Origin: Nonomuraea lactucae
GTDB taxonomy: Bacteria; Actinomycetota; Actinomycetes; Streptosporangiales; Streptosporangiaceae
Assembly: GCF_003313395.1 (NCBI RefSeq)
Contig: NZ_QNFZ01000148.1
Location: forward strand, 1-39,757
Direction of reading: 5' to 3'
Length of the DNA: 39,757 nt
Part shown: positions 14,949 through 24,563 of the stretch, one piece after another
Numbering within the stretch: the stretch's first letter is position 1
How the letters are laid out: each line of letters opens with the position of its first letter
Notes under the pieces: model-generated
Databases searched by the model: none
What the model was told of the DNA's origin: nothing
What the model saw: only the letters and a program-made list of their open reading frames with translations
Program-made: the position numbers and the translations under genes

Positions 14949-15629
14949 GTGCCCCTCGCCGACCAGCCAACGCCAACGCCCGCGCCCGCGCAGCCCGCCA
15001 AGCGCGCCCGCCGAGCGGACGCCGAACGCAACCGCGACGCGATCATCGAGGCGGCCGGCGCCGTCTTCGCCGAGCAGGGCGGCACCGTCGACGTCCGTGA
15101 GATCGCCCGGCGCAGCGGCGTCGGCATGGGCACGCTCTACCGGCACTTCCCCACCAAGGACCACCTGCTCGCCACCGTCCTGGAGCAGGAGTTCACCTCC
15201 TGGCTCACCGCCGCCCACCAGACGGCGACCGCCACCGAAGACCCCTGGCAGGCCTTGACCGGCTTCTTCGAGCAGACCCTCACCCACCTGGCCCGCAACC
15301 GCGCCCTCGTCGAGAGCTACGCCGCCACCGGCGGCCCCACCCACGAATGCGCCCGGCACCGCGACTCCGTCTTCGACGACCTGCGCACCCGCTGCCTGAA
15401 CGCCGGTCTCCTGCGCCCCGACGTCTCCACCGCCGACCTGGTCCTGCTCATCACGTCCCTGAGCCGGGCGATCCAGGCGACCGGCGACAGCCATCCCGGC
15501 CAGTGGCGCCGCCTCCTGCGCATCTCCCTCGACGGACTCAGCAGCCGCAACACCGAACCGCTGCCCGAGCCCGCACCCAACGCGGACCCAGGACGAAGGT
15601 GGCGCGCGGCTCCTGGGCGGCTCGGCTGA
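14949..15629 (+). CDS. TetR/AcrR family transcriptional regulator
   Basis: The protein has about 226 residues. After a Pro/Ala-rich start, the N-terminal DNA-binding domain runs from R-D-A-I-I-E-A-A-G-A-V-F-A-E-Q-G through V-D-V-R-E-I-A-R-R-S-G-V-G-M-G-T-L-Y-R-H-F, the standard TetR helix-turn-helix ending in the Y-R-H-F-P-T-K-D motif. The C-terminal ligand domain resembles the SbtR/TetR_C group. GTG 14949 is preferred; GTG 14910 is in frame but would place the second operator-like repeat inside the gene. It probably represses itself and the divergent oxidoreductase region. Confidence 0.9.
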   Translation: MPLADQPTPTPAPAQPAKRARRADAERNRDAIIEAAGAVFAEQGGTVDVREIARRSGVGMGTLYRHFPTKDHLLATVLEQEFTSWLTAAHQTATATEDPWQALTGFFEQTLTHLARNRALVESYAATGGPTHECARHRDSVFDDLRTRCLNAGLLRPDVSTADLVLLITSLSRAIQATGDSHPGQWRRLLRISLDGLSSRNTEPLPEPAPNADPGRRWRAAPGRLG

Positions 15630-15694
15630 CGGATGGTAATTCGCCCCTGCGCCGGTTGCGCGCCGCCGGTGACCTCACCGCCGACTCAGCGACA

Positions 15695-15717
15695 GCGCGG
15701 GCGCGTCACGCCCGCGC
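15695..15717 (+). terminator. Hairpin after tetR
   Basis: GCGCGGGCG (15695-15703) and CGCCCGCGC (15709-15717) form a perfect nine-bp stem with a five-base loop, with no T-run. It lies 66 bp after the TetR stop and is a plausible terminator in high-GC DNA. Confidence 0.5.
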
Positions 15718-15820
15718 GGCCCGGCGCCCGACGAACTGAAGGGCCTTCGTGGGAGCTGCCCGCCCGTACGCGGTACCGGTGACCGTGGAAAGCGCTGGGA
15801 AGGGGCAGACTGGTCGCGTG

Positions 15821-16714
15821 ATGGAGCGCAGGTGGGTGCCCGGCGGGCCGCTGGATGTGGGGCTCGCGTTGAGCCCGCACCGGCGCGGCACCGGAGACCC
15901 CGCCTGGCGCAAGACGCTCGACGGGGCCGTGTGGCGTACGTCCAGGACTCCTGACGGGCCCGGCACGCTCCGCGTGAGCGTGAAGGACGGCGGGGTGCTG
16001 GGCCGGGCGTGGGGGCCGGGGGCCGGGTGGCTGCTGGAGATGCTTCCGGCGATGCTCGGGGCGGATGACGACGTGTCGGGGTTCGCGGTCAGGCACGAGG
16101 TGCTGGCCGACGCGGCCCGCCGGTACGCGGGGCTGCGGATCGGCCGGACGGCGCGCGTCATGGAGGCTCTCGTCCCGGCCGTGCTCGAACAGAAGGTGGT
16201 CGGCCGCGAGGCGTGGCGGGCGTGGCGGTGGCTGCTGCACAGGTACGGCGAGCCCGCGCCGGGCCCCGCGCCGGAGGGTATGCGGGTCGTGCCCGAGGCC
16301 GTGGTGTGGCGGCAGATCCCCTCGTGGCACTGGCACCGCTCGGGCGCCGAGGCCGTACGCGCCAGGACGATCGCCACGGCCGCGTGGCACGCCGAGAAGC
16401 TGGAGGCGGCGGCCACGAGCGAGGAGCTCGACCGGCTGCTGCGGGCGCTGCCGGGGGTGGGGGTGTGGACGTCGGCCGAGGTCCGGCAGCGGGTCCTCGG
16501 CGACCCCGACGCCGTCAGCGTGGGCGACTTCCACCTCGCCAAGATCGTCGGGTACGCGCTCACTGGGCGGAAGACGGACGACCCGGGGATGATGAGGCTG
16601 CTGGAGCCCTACAAGGGGCACCGGCACCGGGCCACGGTCCTCATCACCCTCACCGGGCTGCGCCCGCCCGCGCGCGGCCCGAGGATGCCCGCGCGTGACT
16701 ACCGATCCTTCTGA
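15821..16714 (+). CDS. DNA-3-methyladenine glycosylase II family (AlkA-like, HhH-GPD)
   Basis: The protein of about 297 residues has a helix-hairpin-helix signature [12 protein letters not shown] followed by the conserved G-D-F-H-L segment with the likely catalytic Asp236. This pattern belongs to HhH-GPD glycosylases that remove alkylated purines in base excision repair. The N-terminal part ([25 protein letters not shown]) matches the actinobacterial clade with its strand-rich first domain. The frame is open from 15749; ATG 15821 or the adjacent GTG 15818 fit the usual start of this clade and lie after a G-rich ribosome binding site. A hairpin follows directly after the stop. Confidence 0.88.
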   Translation: MERRWVPGGPLDVGLALSPHRRGTGDPAWRKTLDGAVWRTSRTPDGPGTLRVSVKDGGVLGRAWGPGAGWLLEMLPAMLGADDDVSGFAVRHEVLADAARRYAGLRIGRTARVMEALVPAVLEQKVVGREAWRAWRWLLHRYGEPAPGPAPEGMRVVPEAVVWRQIPSWHWHRSGAEAVRARTIATAAWHAEKLEAAATSEELDRLLRALPGVGVWTSAEVRQRVLGDPDAVSVGDFHLAKIVGYALTGRKTDDPGMMRLLEPYKGHRHRATVLITLTGLRPPARGPRMPARDYRSF

Positions 16715-16734
16715 GCCGGGGTGCTTTGCCCGGC
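16715..16734 (+). terminator. Hairpin directly after the AlkA-like gene
   Basis: GCCGGG (16715-16720) pairs with CCCGGC (16729-16734) around an eight-base loop. It begins at the base after the stop codon and lies 45 bp ahead of fbiC. Confidence 0.45.
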
Positions 16735-16779
16735 CCCTGGGTGCGGGGCGCGAACTCAGCTGGTCGTAATGTGCCCTTT

Positions 16780-19413
16780 ATGAGTCTTGTCAGTGATTCC
16801 GCGCTCCGCCGCGCGCTCGCCCGCGCCCGTGACGGGAAGGCCCTCGACGTCACCGAGGCGACGGTGCTGCTGCACGCCCGCGGCGCGCACCTGGACATGC
16901 TCCTCGAACACGCCTCCCGGGTGCGGGACGCCGGGCTCGCGGCGGTCGGCCGGGAGGGGATCATCACCTACAGCCGCAAGGTCTTCATCCCGCTGACCAG
17001 GCTCTGCCGCGACAAATGCGGCTACTGCACCTTCGCGACCGCGCCCCACAAGCTTCCCGCGGCGTTCCTGAGCCCGGACGAGGTGATGGAGATCGCCAGG
17101 CAGGGCGCGGCGATGGGGTGCAAGGAGGCGCTGTTCACGCTGGGGGACCGGCCCGAGGACCGGTGGCGGCAGGCGCGGGAGTGGCTGGACGCGCACGGTT
17201 ACGACGACACGCTCTCGTACGTGCGGGCGATGGCCATCAGGGTGCTGGAGGAGACCGGGCTGCTGCCCCACCTCAACCCCGGCGTGCTGAGCTGGCGTGA
17301 CCTGCAGCGGCTCAAGCCCGTGGCGCCGTCGATGGGCATGATGCTGGAGACGACGTCGCGGCGGCTGTTCGAGGAGAAGGGGCAGCCGCACCACGGCTCG
17401 CCGGACAAGGATCCGGCCGTGCGGCTGCGCGTGCTGGAGGACGCGGGGCGCTCCAACGTGCCGTTCACGACCGGGATGCTCATCGGGATCGGTGAGACCG
17501 TCGAGGAACGGGCCGATTCGATCTTCGCGATGCGGCGGGTGGCGCGCGAGTACGGCGGCATCCAGGAGGTCATCGTCCAGAACTTCCGCGCCAAGCCCGA
17601 CACCGCAATGCGCGGCCTGCCGGACGCGGACCTGCAGGAGCTGGCCGCCACGATCGCCGTGGCCCGGCTGGTGATGGGCCCCCGGGTGCGTCTCCAGGCC
17701 CCGCCCAACCTGGTCGACTCCGAGTACGAGCTGATGATCCGTGCCGGGATCGACGACTGGGGCGGCGTGTCACCACTGACCCCCGACCACGTCAACCCCG
17801 AACGCCCGTGGCCGCAGATCGACGACCTGGCCGCCCGGACGGCCGAGGCGGGCTTCCGGCTGCGCGAGCGCCTGACCATCTACCCCGAGTACGTGCTGGC
17901 CGGTGAGCCCTGGCTGGATCCCCGGCTGTTCGCCCACGTTCAGGCGCTGGCCGACCCCGAGACCGGCCTGGCCAGGGAGGACGCGGTGCTCCAGGGGATG
18001 CCGTGGCAGGAGCCGGACGGCGGGTTCGCCGCGTCGGGCCGGGTGGACCTGCACGTCGAGGTGGACACGTCGGGCCGGACGAAGGACCGCCGCGACGACT
18101 TCGACAACGTCTACGGGGACTGGGACGCCCTGCGCGACCGCCTCACCCCCATGGGCGGCGCGAGCGCCGCGGATGGGGGCGTGAGCGCCGCGGATGGGAC
18201 GGCGGCCGGCGCGAGTGCCGGGAGCGGGACGGCGGCTGGGAGCACGCCCGGTGAGGTGCGGCAGGCGCTCAGGCGGGCCGCGAGCGACCCGGCCGGGCTC
18301 ACCGAGGACGAGGCGGTGGCGCTGCTGTCGGCCGACGGCGAGGCGCTGGAGGAGCTGGCCGCCATCGCCGACGACCTTCGCCGCCAGGCCGCCGGCGACG
18401 ACGTCACCTACGTGGTCAACCGGAACATCAACTTCACCAACGTCTGCTACACCGGCTGCCGCTTCTGCGCGTTCGCCCAGCGCAGGACGGACGCCGATGC
18501 CTACACCCTGAGCCTGGAACAGGTGGCCGACCGGGCCGAGGAGGCGTGGCTGGCGGGCGCCACCGAGGTGTGCATGCAGGGCGGCATCCACCCCGACCTG
18601 CCCGGTACGGCCTACTTCGACCTGGCCAGGGCGGTCAAGGCCAGGACCCCCGGCATGCACGTGCACGCCTTCTCCCCGATGGAGGTGGTCAACGGCGCCA
18701 GCCGTACCGACCTGTCGATCGAGGAGTGGCTGCGCGCGGCGAAGGAGGCCGGCGTCGACTCGCTGCCGGGGACGGCGGCGGAGATCCTCGACGACGACGT
18801 GCGCTGGGTGCTCACCAAAGGCAAGCTGCCGACCCGCGAGTGGATCGAGGTCGTCACCACGGCCCACCGGGTGGGCATCCCGACCACGGCCACGATGATG
18901 TACGGCCACGTGGACAACCACCTCCACTGGGTCAGGCACATCAAGCTGATCAGGCGGCTGCAGGAGGAGAGCGGCGGGTTCTCGGAGTTCGTCCTGCTGC
19001 CGTTCGTGCACACCAGCGCGCCGATCTACCTCGCGGGCATCGCCCGGCCCGGCCCCACCGCGCGGGAGAACCGGGCCGTGCACGCGGTGGCCAGGATCCT
19101 GCTGCACGGCGCGATCCGGAACATCCAGTGCTCCTGGGTCAAGCTCCAGGACGACCTGTGCCGCCAGGTGCTCACCGGCGGGGTGAACGACCTGGGCGGC
19201 ACGCTCATGGAGGAGACGATCAGCCGGATGGCGGGGTCGGAGAACGGCTCGTACAAGACGATCAGCGAGCTGCGTTCGATGGCGGGAGTCACGGGCAGGC
19301 CGGTCAGGCAGCGCACCACAGAGTACGGCCGGCCGAGCGAGGAGCGCCTGGCCGCCTCGCGGACGAGCGACGGTGTCTGCCAGAGCGTGCGACGGGTCCT
19401 GCCGATGGCGTAG
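16780..19413 (+). CDS. fbiC: FO synthase (fused CofG/CofH radical SAM enzyme)
   Basis: The 877-residue bifunctional enzyme makes FO (7,8-didemethyl-8-hydroxy-5-deazariboflavin), the chromophore of coenzyme F420, from tyrosine and 5-amino-6-ribitylaminouracil. Two radical SAM halves are visible, each with a CxxxCxxC cluster site: Cys76, Cys80 and Cys83 in the CofG half and Cys556, Cys560 and Cys563 in the CofH half. They are joined by a linker that includes an Ala/Gly/Ser/Asp-rich low-complexity segment at about residues 459-490, encoded by small DNA repeats. The ATG at 16780 is chosen because it begins the conserved region. The other F420 genes lie 3-8 kb downstream on the opposite strand. 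Confidence 0.97.
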   Translation: MSLVSDSALRRALARARDGKALDVTEATVLLHARGAHLDMLLEHASRVRDAGLAAVGREGIITYSRKVFIPLTRLCRDKCGYCTFATAPHKLPAAFLSPDEVMEIARQGAAMGCKEALFTLGDRPEDRWRQAREWLDAHGYDDTLSYVRAMAIRVLEETGLLPHLNPGVLSWRDLQRLKPVAPSMGMMLETTSRRLFEEKGQPHHGSPDKDPAVRLRVLEDAGRSNVPFTTGMLIGIGETVEERADSIFAMRRVAREYGGIQEVIVQNFRAKPDTAMRGLPDADLQELAATIAVARLVMGPRVRLQAPPNLVDSEYELMIRAGIDDWGGVSPLTPDHVNPERPWPQIDDLAARTAEAGFRLRERLTIYPEYVLAGEPWLDPRLFAHVQALADPETGLAREDAVLQGMPWQEPDGGFAASGRVDLHVEVDTSGRTKDRRDDFDNVYGDWDALRDRLTPMGGASAADGGVSAADGTAAGASAGSGTAAGSTPGEVRQALRRAASDPAGLTEDEAVALLSADGEALEELAAIADDLRRQAAGDDVTYVVNRNINFTNVCYTGCRFCAFAQRRTDADAYTLSLEQVADRAEEAWLAGATEVCMQGGIHPDLPGTAYFDLARAVKARTPGMHVHAFSPMEVVNGASRTDLSIEEWLRAAKEAGVDSLPGTAAEILDDDVRWVLTKGKLPTREWIEVVTTAHRVGIPTTATMMYGHVDNHLHWVRHIKLIRRLQEESGGFSEFVLLPFVHTSAPIYLAGIARPGPTARENRAVHAVARILLHGAIRNIQCSWVKLQDDLCRQVLTGGVNDLGGTLMEETISRMAGSENGSYKTISELRSMAGVTGRPVRQRTTEYGRPSEERLAASRTSDGVCQSVRRVLPMA

Positions 19414-19494
19414 GTATAACATGTTCTAGCGGACACTTGCTTCTGGTACGGGAGGCACTGGGAGAATCGTCACTCCCCTGCAGAGAGGTTCACC

Positions 19495-21246
19495 GTGCGG
19501 TTGGGTCGACACCGCGCCGCGTTAAGCCCTGAGCTGCGGCGCAGGAAGGCACTCCAGCGAGGCATGCTGGCCGGCGTCGCGACCGTGGTCCTCGTGGCGG
19601 CCACGCTCGTCGTGCTCTTCGGAGGCGGTGGTGCGCTGTGCTCCACGCGAGAGCCTGTTCTGGTCAACGTGGCCGCCGCGGTCGACGTGGCGCCCGTCGC
19701 CATGGAGGCGGCAGCCCGCTTCAACGAGACGCGCACCTCCAGCGGTGGCCGGTGCGTGCTCGTACAGGTCACCGAACAGCCGCCCGCCACCGTGCTGCGC
19801 ACGCTGATCGGCGACCGGGCGGGCGTGCTGCGTGAGCGGCCCGACGGCTGGATCGCCGACTCCTCGGCCTGGATCCGGCTGGCCCGCAAGCAGGGCGCGA
19901 GCGCGCTGCCCGCGGGCGAGAGCGTGGTGGCCACCTCGCCGCTGGTGTTCGCCACCCGGTCCTCGCTGGCGCAGCGCTTCTCCGTCGGCAAGACCGAGAT
20001 GAACTGGCGCATGGTCTTCCCCGCGACCGTGCGCGGCCGGCTGACGCCCACCGACGACGAGCCGGACATCGTACGCGTGCCCGACCCGTCGCTGGCCGGC
20101 GCGGGCATCGCGACGGTCGCCGCCGCCAGGGACGTGGTGGGCACCGGGCCGGAGGCGGACAAGGCGCTGACCGCGTTCGTCCGCTGGGCGCAGGCGGGCT
20201 CGGCCCCCGACTACCGCACCATGCTGGCGGCCGTGGACGACCGCGCGTTCTGGCAGCGGCCGGTCGTCATCGTGCCCGAGCAGTCGGTGTGGAGCCACAG
20301 CAGGCAGCCGTCGCCCGACCCGGTCGTCGCGCTGCACCCGCGCGAGGGCACGATCAACCTCGACTACCCGTACGTGGTCACCGCCACCGACCCGGACGTG
20401 GCCGAGGCCTCGACCGTCTTCGCCGAGTGGCTGCGCGGCCAGGAGGCGCAGGAGTTGGTACGGCGGGCGGGATTCAGGTCCGGCGACGGCATGCTGCCAC
20501 CCATCTCGCCCGGGCCTGAGATCCCGGCCGAGGCGCCGAGGACGCGGCCGTCGGTGACGCCGGAGGACATCGACGAGGCGTTGCAGGCGTGGAGCAGGCT
20601 CGCGCCGCCCACGAACATCCTGGTGCTGGCCGACGTGTCCAGGCACATGGCCGAACGGCTCAAGGGCGGCGGCACCCGGGTGGGCGTCGCGCTGCAGGCG
20701 GCCAAGATCGGGCTCCGGCTCTTCCCTGAGTCGACGCACATGGGCCTGTGGGAGTTCGCCCAGTCGATAGGCGGCATCAGGGACTACCGGGAACGGGTGG
20801 GCCTCGGCCCGATCAACAGGCCGGAGACCGGCCAGGTCGTCCGGCGCGGCGTGCTCGACCAGCTGACCAGCTCGATCACCGCGCGCCCCGACCTGGACAG
20901 CTCGCTCCACGACGCGATACTCAGCGGCTTCCGCGAGGTCGGCGGGGAGTACCGCGAGGAGATGAACAACACCCTCCTGGTGATCACCGCGGGCAAGGAC
21001 GACGGCCGGGGCGCGAAGCTCCAGCAGCTTCTCGACGTGCTCAAGAAGGAGTGGGACCCGGACAGGCCCGTCCAGATCGTCATCATCGCGTTCGGCGACG
21101 GCGTCGACCGTGACGGTCTCGCCAGGATCACCACGGCCACGAACGGCTCCCTGCACGTCGCCCAGCAGCCTGACGAGATCATCGACGTCTTCCTCGCCGC
21201 CCTGGCGCGCCGGCTCTGCCACCCCACCTGCAAGCCGACGGCGTAA
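19495..21246 (+). CDS. Secreted or membrane-anchored solute-binding / VWA-domain protein
   Basis: The 583-residue protein has a basic N-terminus and one hydrophobic segment (residues 24-44), either an anchor or a signal. Residues about 55-345 resemble a periplasmic binding protein fold of the substrate-binding type found in actinobacterial VWA proteins. Residues about 375-570 form a von Willebrand factor A domain: NILVLADVSRHM at the MIDAS position, then a LLVITAGKDD strand. The MIDAS reads D380-V-S382-R-H384, so the usual last Ser of DxSxS is His, and metal binding may be weakened. The GTG start follows a GAGAGG site. A terminator begins in the last codon. The function is unknown; it acts outside the cytoplasm. 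Confidence 0.85.
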   Translation: MRLGRHRAALSPELRRRKALQRGMLAGVATVVLVAATLVVLFGGGGALCSTREPVLVNVAAAVDVAPVAMEAAARFNETRTSSGGRCVLVQVTEQPPATVLRTLIGDRAGVLRERPDGWIADSSAWIRLARKQGASALPAGESVVATSPLVFATRSSLAQRFSVGKTEMNWRMVFPATVRGRLTPTDDEPDIVRVPDPSLAGAGIATVAAARDVVGTGPEADKALTAFVRWAQAGSAPDYRTMLAAVDDRAFWQRPVVIVPEQSVWSHSRQPSPDPVVALHPREGTINLDYPYVVTATDPDVAEASTVFAEWLRGQEAQELVRRAGFRSGDGMLPPISPGPEIPAEAPRTRPSVTPEDIDEALQAWSRLAPPTNILVLADVSRHMAERLKGGGTRVGVALQAAKIGLRLFPESTHMGLWEFAQSIGGIRDYRERVGLGPINRPETGQVVRRGVLDQLTSSITARPDLDSSLHDAILSGFREVGGEYREEMNNTLLVITAGKDDGRGAKLQQLLDVLKKEWDPDRPVQIVIIAFGDGVDRDGLARITTATNGSLHVAQQPDEIIDVFLAALARRLCHPTCKPTA

Positions 21247-21269
21247 GGGGAGCCCGCGTCCCCTTACGC
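21241..21269 (+). terminator. Perfect hairpin overlapping the stop of the VWA gene
   Basis: GCGTAAGGGGA (21241-21251) and TCCCCTTACGC (21259-21269) form an 11-bp perfect stem with a seven-base loop. The left arm contains the last sense codon and the TAA stop, so termination is placed immediately at the gene end. Confidence 0.75.
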
Positions 21270-21360
21270 CGCCACGAGCCGATCGATCAGTCCGGCACGG
21301 TCCCGGTCGGCGGCTCGGTCCTCGTCAACGGCCGTGGGCCGGTGACCTGGTGGACGCGCG

Positions 21361-22065
21361 TCAGACGCGGGCCCAGAGTGCCGGGACGTTCGGGGGTTCC
21401 CAGCCGGTGATCGCGGTGTGCGCCTGGACGCACCGGTAGGTCGCGCCGCCGTAGGTCACCGTCGATCCGACGCTGTAGGCGGTGCCCGCCTGCCAGGTGC
21501 CGCCGGGGTTCGGGGGAGGAGTGGGGTTCGGAGGCGGGGTCGGGTCGCCGCCACCGCCGCCGATCTGCAGGTCGATGCAGGCGTAGAAGGCGTTGGCCGT
21601 GTCCGCGATGTTCCAGATCGCCAGGACCTTCTGCCTGCCGGAGAACCCGGAGAGGTTCACGGTGTGGGAGACGTTCGGGGGTGGCTGGACCCCTCCGCCG
21701 CTGAACGAGGCCAGCCTGGTGCCGCCGATGTAGTACTCGTAGTCGCTGGTGGCGTGCCGGGCGGTGAACGTCCAGTTGAAGGTCACCGAGGTGCCGACCG
21801 ACGTGACGGGCCAGGGCTTGCTCTCGTCGCTGAGCTGGGCGAAGCGGGCGAGGTTGGCGTGGCAGCTGCGCAGGCCCTTGGGCCCTTCCACGCTCTGCGG
21901 CTCGTAGATGATCTCGCCGCAGTTGGGCACCTGGCCGCGGGCGCAGAACGCCTGGCGGCTGGGTGGCGAGTTGACGTAGCCGTGGGCCTGCGCCGGCTGC
22001 GCGACGAACATCGTGGCAGCGATGGCGATCACTGCCGTGGCGAGTAACGTGAGCGTCCTTCGCAT
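21361..22065 (-). CDS. AA10 lytic polysaccharide monooxygenase with C-terminal chitin-binding domain
   Basis: The 234-residue protein starts with a 27-residue signal peptide ending QPAQA, so His28 becomes the mature N-terminus. His28 and His104 (in T-A-R-H-A-T) form the expected copper histidine brace. The AA10 catalytic domain runs to about residue 170 with three Cys near its start. A Pro/Asn-rich linker (PPPNPTPPPNP) follows, then a CBM5/12-like domain (WQAGTAYSVGSTVTYGGATYRC...). Such enzymes cleave chitin oxidatively outside the cell. The ATG has AAAGGAG upstream and a palindromic operator candidate about 40 bp away, fitting carbohydrate-responsive control. Confidence 0.95.
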   Translation of the reverse strand: MRRTLTLLATAVIAIAATMFVAQPAQAHGYVNSPPSRQAFCARGQVPNCGEIIYEPQSVEGPKGLRSCHANLARFAQLSDESKPWPVTSVGTSVTFNWTFTARHATSDYEYYIGGTRLASFSGGGVQPPPNVSHTVNLSGFSGRQKVLAIWNIADTANAFYACIDLQIGGGGGDPTPPPNPTPPPNPGGTWQAGTAYSVGSTVTYGGATYRCVQAHTAITGWEPPNVPALWARV

Positions 22066-22104
22066 GAAAGTTGCTCCTTTACCTGGGGGGTGCTTCAAAT
22101 GTAA

Positions 22105-22117
22105 AGGAAACTTTCCT
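22105..22117. promoter_or_regulatory. Palindrome upstream of the LPMO gene, candidate operator
   Basis: AGGAAA-C-TTTCCT is a perfect 13-base palindrome, 39 bp ahead of the LPMO start. Its core GAAACTTTC resembles operators of LacI-type repressors that control polysaccharide degradation genes in actinomycetes. The assignment is by resemblance only. Confidence 0.5.
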
Positions 22118-22172
22118 AAGGGTAAATGGGCACTGACACACCGTGTCAGGCCGCCGGCCTGCGATGATCGGC

Positions 22173-23447
22173 TCAGCGCGGCACGATGAAGTCGCCGGGA
22201 TCGCGCGGGGGCCGCTCGCGCGGCGGGGCGGCGGCGTGGCCGACCGCCACGCAGCCCATCGGGTCCCACGACTCGGGCAGGTCGAGCACCTCGCGCACCA
22301 CCGGCCGGCAGAACATCGTGGACGACACCCACGCCGACCCGAGCCCTTCGACGGCCAGCTGGATCAGGAAGTTCTCGACGCCCGCGCCGGTCGCGACCAC
22401 GAACATCTCCCGCTCGGCGGCGTTGCGCCGCGCGTCGCGGTAGGTGTGGGAGCCCTCCATCACCAGGCACGGCACCACCAGGTAGGGGGCGTTGCGGAGC
22501 ACGTCGCCGCGCCTGACCCGCTTGGCGATCGACTGCTCGGTGAAGCCGTCGCCGCGCAGGTCGGCGATCCACGCCTCGCGCATGGCGTCGAGCAGCTTGA
22601 GCCGGGCGCCGGCAGACTCCACCAGGACGAAGCGCCACGGCGTCGTGTGGTGGGGCGCGGGGGCCGCGATGCCCGCCGCGACCGCCCGCCGTACCGCGTC
22701 GGGGTCGACCGGCTCGGCGGAGAACTCGCGGATCGTCCGGCGGGCGAACACCACGTCGCGCGCGCCGTAGCGGAACAGGTCCTCGTCGGCCGGCCGGATC
22801 AGCGGCCGGACCCCCGGGCCGTCGTCGTCGGTGACCAGGTGGGCCAGGCCCCGCACCACCGCGACCGGAACGCCCGCGAGCTTGCCCTTGACCAACTCGG
22901 CCGCGGCGGCGATCTCGTCGGCCAGGGCGGTCACGGTGGCGTTGAGGGGGTTGCCGTGGGTGTCGGTGGCGCCGCGGAGATCTTCGAGTGGCACCACGCC
23001 CGCGGCGCCGATGGCCACGTCGGTGAGGCCGTGCCGCCAGGGACGGCCGAAGGTGTCGGAGAGGATCACGCCGACCCGGGGGGCGAGCGCGGCCCGGATC
23101 CGCCGGGCGGAGGCGTCGGGGTCCTCCGGCAGCAGCAGGACGGTGCCGGCCTCGGTGTTGGAGGCGTCGACCCCGGCCGCCGCCATCACGAACCCGTGGC
23201 GCGTCTGGGAGATCACGGTGTCGCCCCGCCGGGCGACCACCCTGGTGGTCTCGTCCTCGATCGCCGCCACGCGGTCGGGCGCCCGGCGCACCCGCCCCTC
23301 CGCCTTACTGACGATCTTGGAGGTGATGACGACGATGTCGCCGTCACGCAGCCCGGCGTCCTGGAGCAGGGCCGCGACGTCGTCACCGGGGCGCACCTCC
23401 CCGATGCCGGTGACGGGGAGGATCTCGATCGCCGTACGGCCGCTCAT
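22173..23447 (-). CDS. fbiB: Coenzyme F420:L-glutamate ligase with C-terminal nitroreductase-like domain
   Basis: The 424-residue protein has two domains. Residues 1 to about 230 are CofE-like (I-L-P-V-T-G-I-G-E near the start, then [17 protein letters not shown] and S-D-T-F-G-R-P-W-R), the part that adds glutamates to F420-0. Residues about 245-424 form an FMN nitroreductase-like fold (R-R-T-I-R-E-F, then [10 protein letters not shown]), which in mycobacterial FbiB reduces dehydro-F420-0. The ATG overlaps the fbiA stop by four bases (ATGA), so the two are one operon. Length and domain order match the actinobacterial type. Confidence 0.96.
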   Translation of the reverse strand: MSGRTAIEILPVTGIGEVRPGDDVAALLQDAGLRDGDIVVITSKIVSKAEGRVRRAPDRVAAIEDETTRVVARRGDTVISQTRHGFVMAAAGVDASNTEAGTVLLLPEDPDASARRIRAALAPRVGVILSDTFGRPWRHGLTDVAIGAAGVVPLEDLRGATDTHGNPLNATVTALADEIAAAAELVKGKLAGVPVAVVRGLAHLVTDDDGPGVRPLIRPADEDLFRYGARDVVFARRTIREFSAEPVDPDAVRRAVAAGIAAPAPHHTTPWRFVLVESAGARLKLLDAMREAWIADLRGDGFTEQSIAKRVRRGDVLRNAPYLVVPCLVMEGSHTYRDARRNAAEREMFVVATGAGVENFLIQLAVEGLGSAWVSSTMFCRPVVREVLDLPESWDPMGCVAVGHAAAPPRERPPRDPGDFIVPR

Positions 23448-24382
23448 CGGGCCAGCTCCAGAGCGAGGTCGAGGGCGGTGCGGGCGATGTCGGCCGTCGC
23501 GTCGGCGTCGTGCATGAGGATCGGGCGCGCGACCACCTCGACTCCCTCCAGCCGGACTTCCGCGTCCTCGGGGGCCACCAGCCAGCCGTCGATCAGCTCG
23601 GAGCCGTAGAGGTCGAGCACCGCCTGCGCGGAGGTCTCCACGCCGACGGCCGTGAGGCAGGCGTCGGCCATCCCCCGCACGGGGGCGCCGCCGATGATGG
23701 GGGAGACGCCCACGACCGTCTTGGGCAGCAGCGCCTCGCGGATGCCGGGCACCTGGAGGATCGTGCCGATGCTCACCACCGGGTTGGACGGCGGCAGGAT
23801 CACCGCGTCGGCCTCCTCGATGGCCTCCAGGACGCCCGGAGCGGGTCTCGCGGTGTCGGCGCCGACCAGGGCGATCGACTCGGCGGGCACCGAGGCGCGC
23901 AGCCGTACCCACCACTCCTGGAAGTGGATCGCCCGCCTGCCCCTGTCGTCGTCGATCACCACATGGGTCTCGCAGCGGTCGTCGCTCATGGGCAGCAGGC
24001 GCACGCCGGGCTGCCAGCGAGCGCACAGCGCCTCGGTGATCTGTGACAGCGGGTAGCCCGCCTCCAGCATCTGGGAGCGGACGATGTGGGTGGCGAAGTC
24101 GCGGTCGCCCAGCCCGAACCACTGCGGCTCCATCCCGTACGCCGCCAGCTCCTCCTTGACGACGTGGGACTCCTTGGCCCGGCCCCAGCCCTGCTCCTCG
24201 TCGATGCCGCCGCCCAGTGTGTACATGACCGTGTCGAGGTCGGGGCAGACCCGCAGGCCGAACAGGGTGATGTCGTCGCCCGTGTTGCCGATCACGGTGA
24301 TCCGGGCGTCGGGGGCGGTCGCGCGCAGGCCGCGCAGGAAGCGGGCGCCGCCGATGCCGCCGGCGAGGGACACGATGTGCAT
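23444..24382 (-). CDS. fbiA: 2-phospho-L-lactate/phosphoenolpyruvate transferase
   Basis: The 312-residue CofD-family enzyme transfers the phospho-lactate or phosphoenolpyruvate moiety from the activated guanosine diphosphate donor to FO, giving (dehydro-)F420-0. The glycine-rich start [14 protein letters not shown] and the segments V-I-G-N-T-G-D-D near residue 33 and P-S-N-P-V-V-S-I-G near residue 200 are family hallmarks. The ATG at 24382 gives the canonical N-terminus M-H-I-V-S-L-A-G-G. It is transcribed divergently from the repeat-tailed membrane protein at 24564, with a shared upstream region of about 180 bp. Confidence 0.96.
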   Translation of the reverse strand: MHIVSLAGGIGGARFLRGLRATAPDARITVIGNTGDDITLFGLRVCPDLDTVMYTLGGGIDEEQGWGRAKESHVVKEELAAYGMEPQWFGLGDRDFATHIVRSQMLEAGYPLSQITEALCARWQPGVRLLPMSDDRCETHVVIDDDRGRRAIHFQEWWVRLRASVPAESIALVGADTARPAPGVLEAIEEADAVILPPSNPVVSIGTILQVPGIREALLPKTVVGVSPIIGGAPVRGMADACLTAVGVETSAQAVLDLYGSELIDGWLVAPEDAEVRLEGVEVVARPILMHDADATADIARTALDLALELAR

Positions 24383-24530
24383 GTGGCCCAGTCTTCCACC
24401 GGCCTCCGACAGACCTTCCTGGGGAGCCCCATTGCCCGGAAATTTCGGAGATTGAGGATTAAAGCATGTGCATTTGGGGAAAGAGAGGTGTTTGTGACTC
24501 GTGCCGCTGGGGGCGGTCATGTGGCAAACT

Positions 24531-24556
24531 CCCATCGGGCCAAAGGGTTCGATGGG
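24531..24556 (+). promoter_or_regulatory. Stem-loop covering part of the ribosome binding site
   Basis: CCCATCG at 24531-24537 pairs with CGATGGG at 24550-24556 over a 12-base loop. The right arm overlaps the G-run used as ribosome binding site for the GTG at 24564, so folding could reduce translation. Confidence 0.35.
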
Positions 24557-24563
24557 GGTAGTC

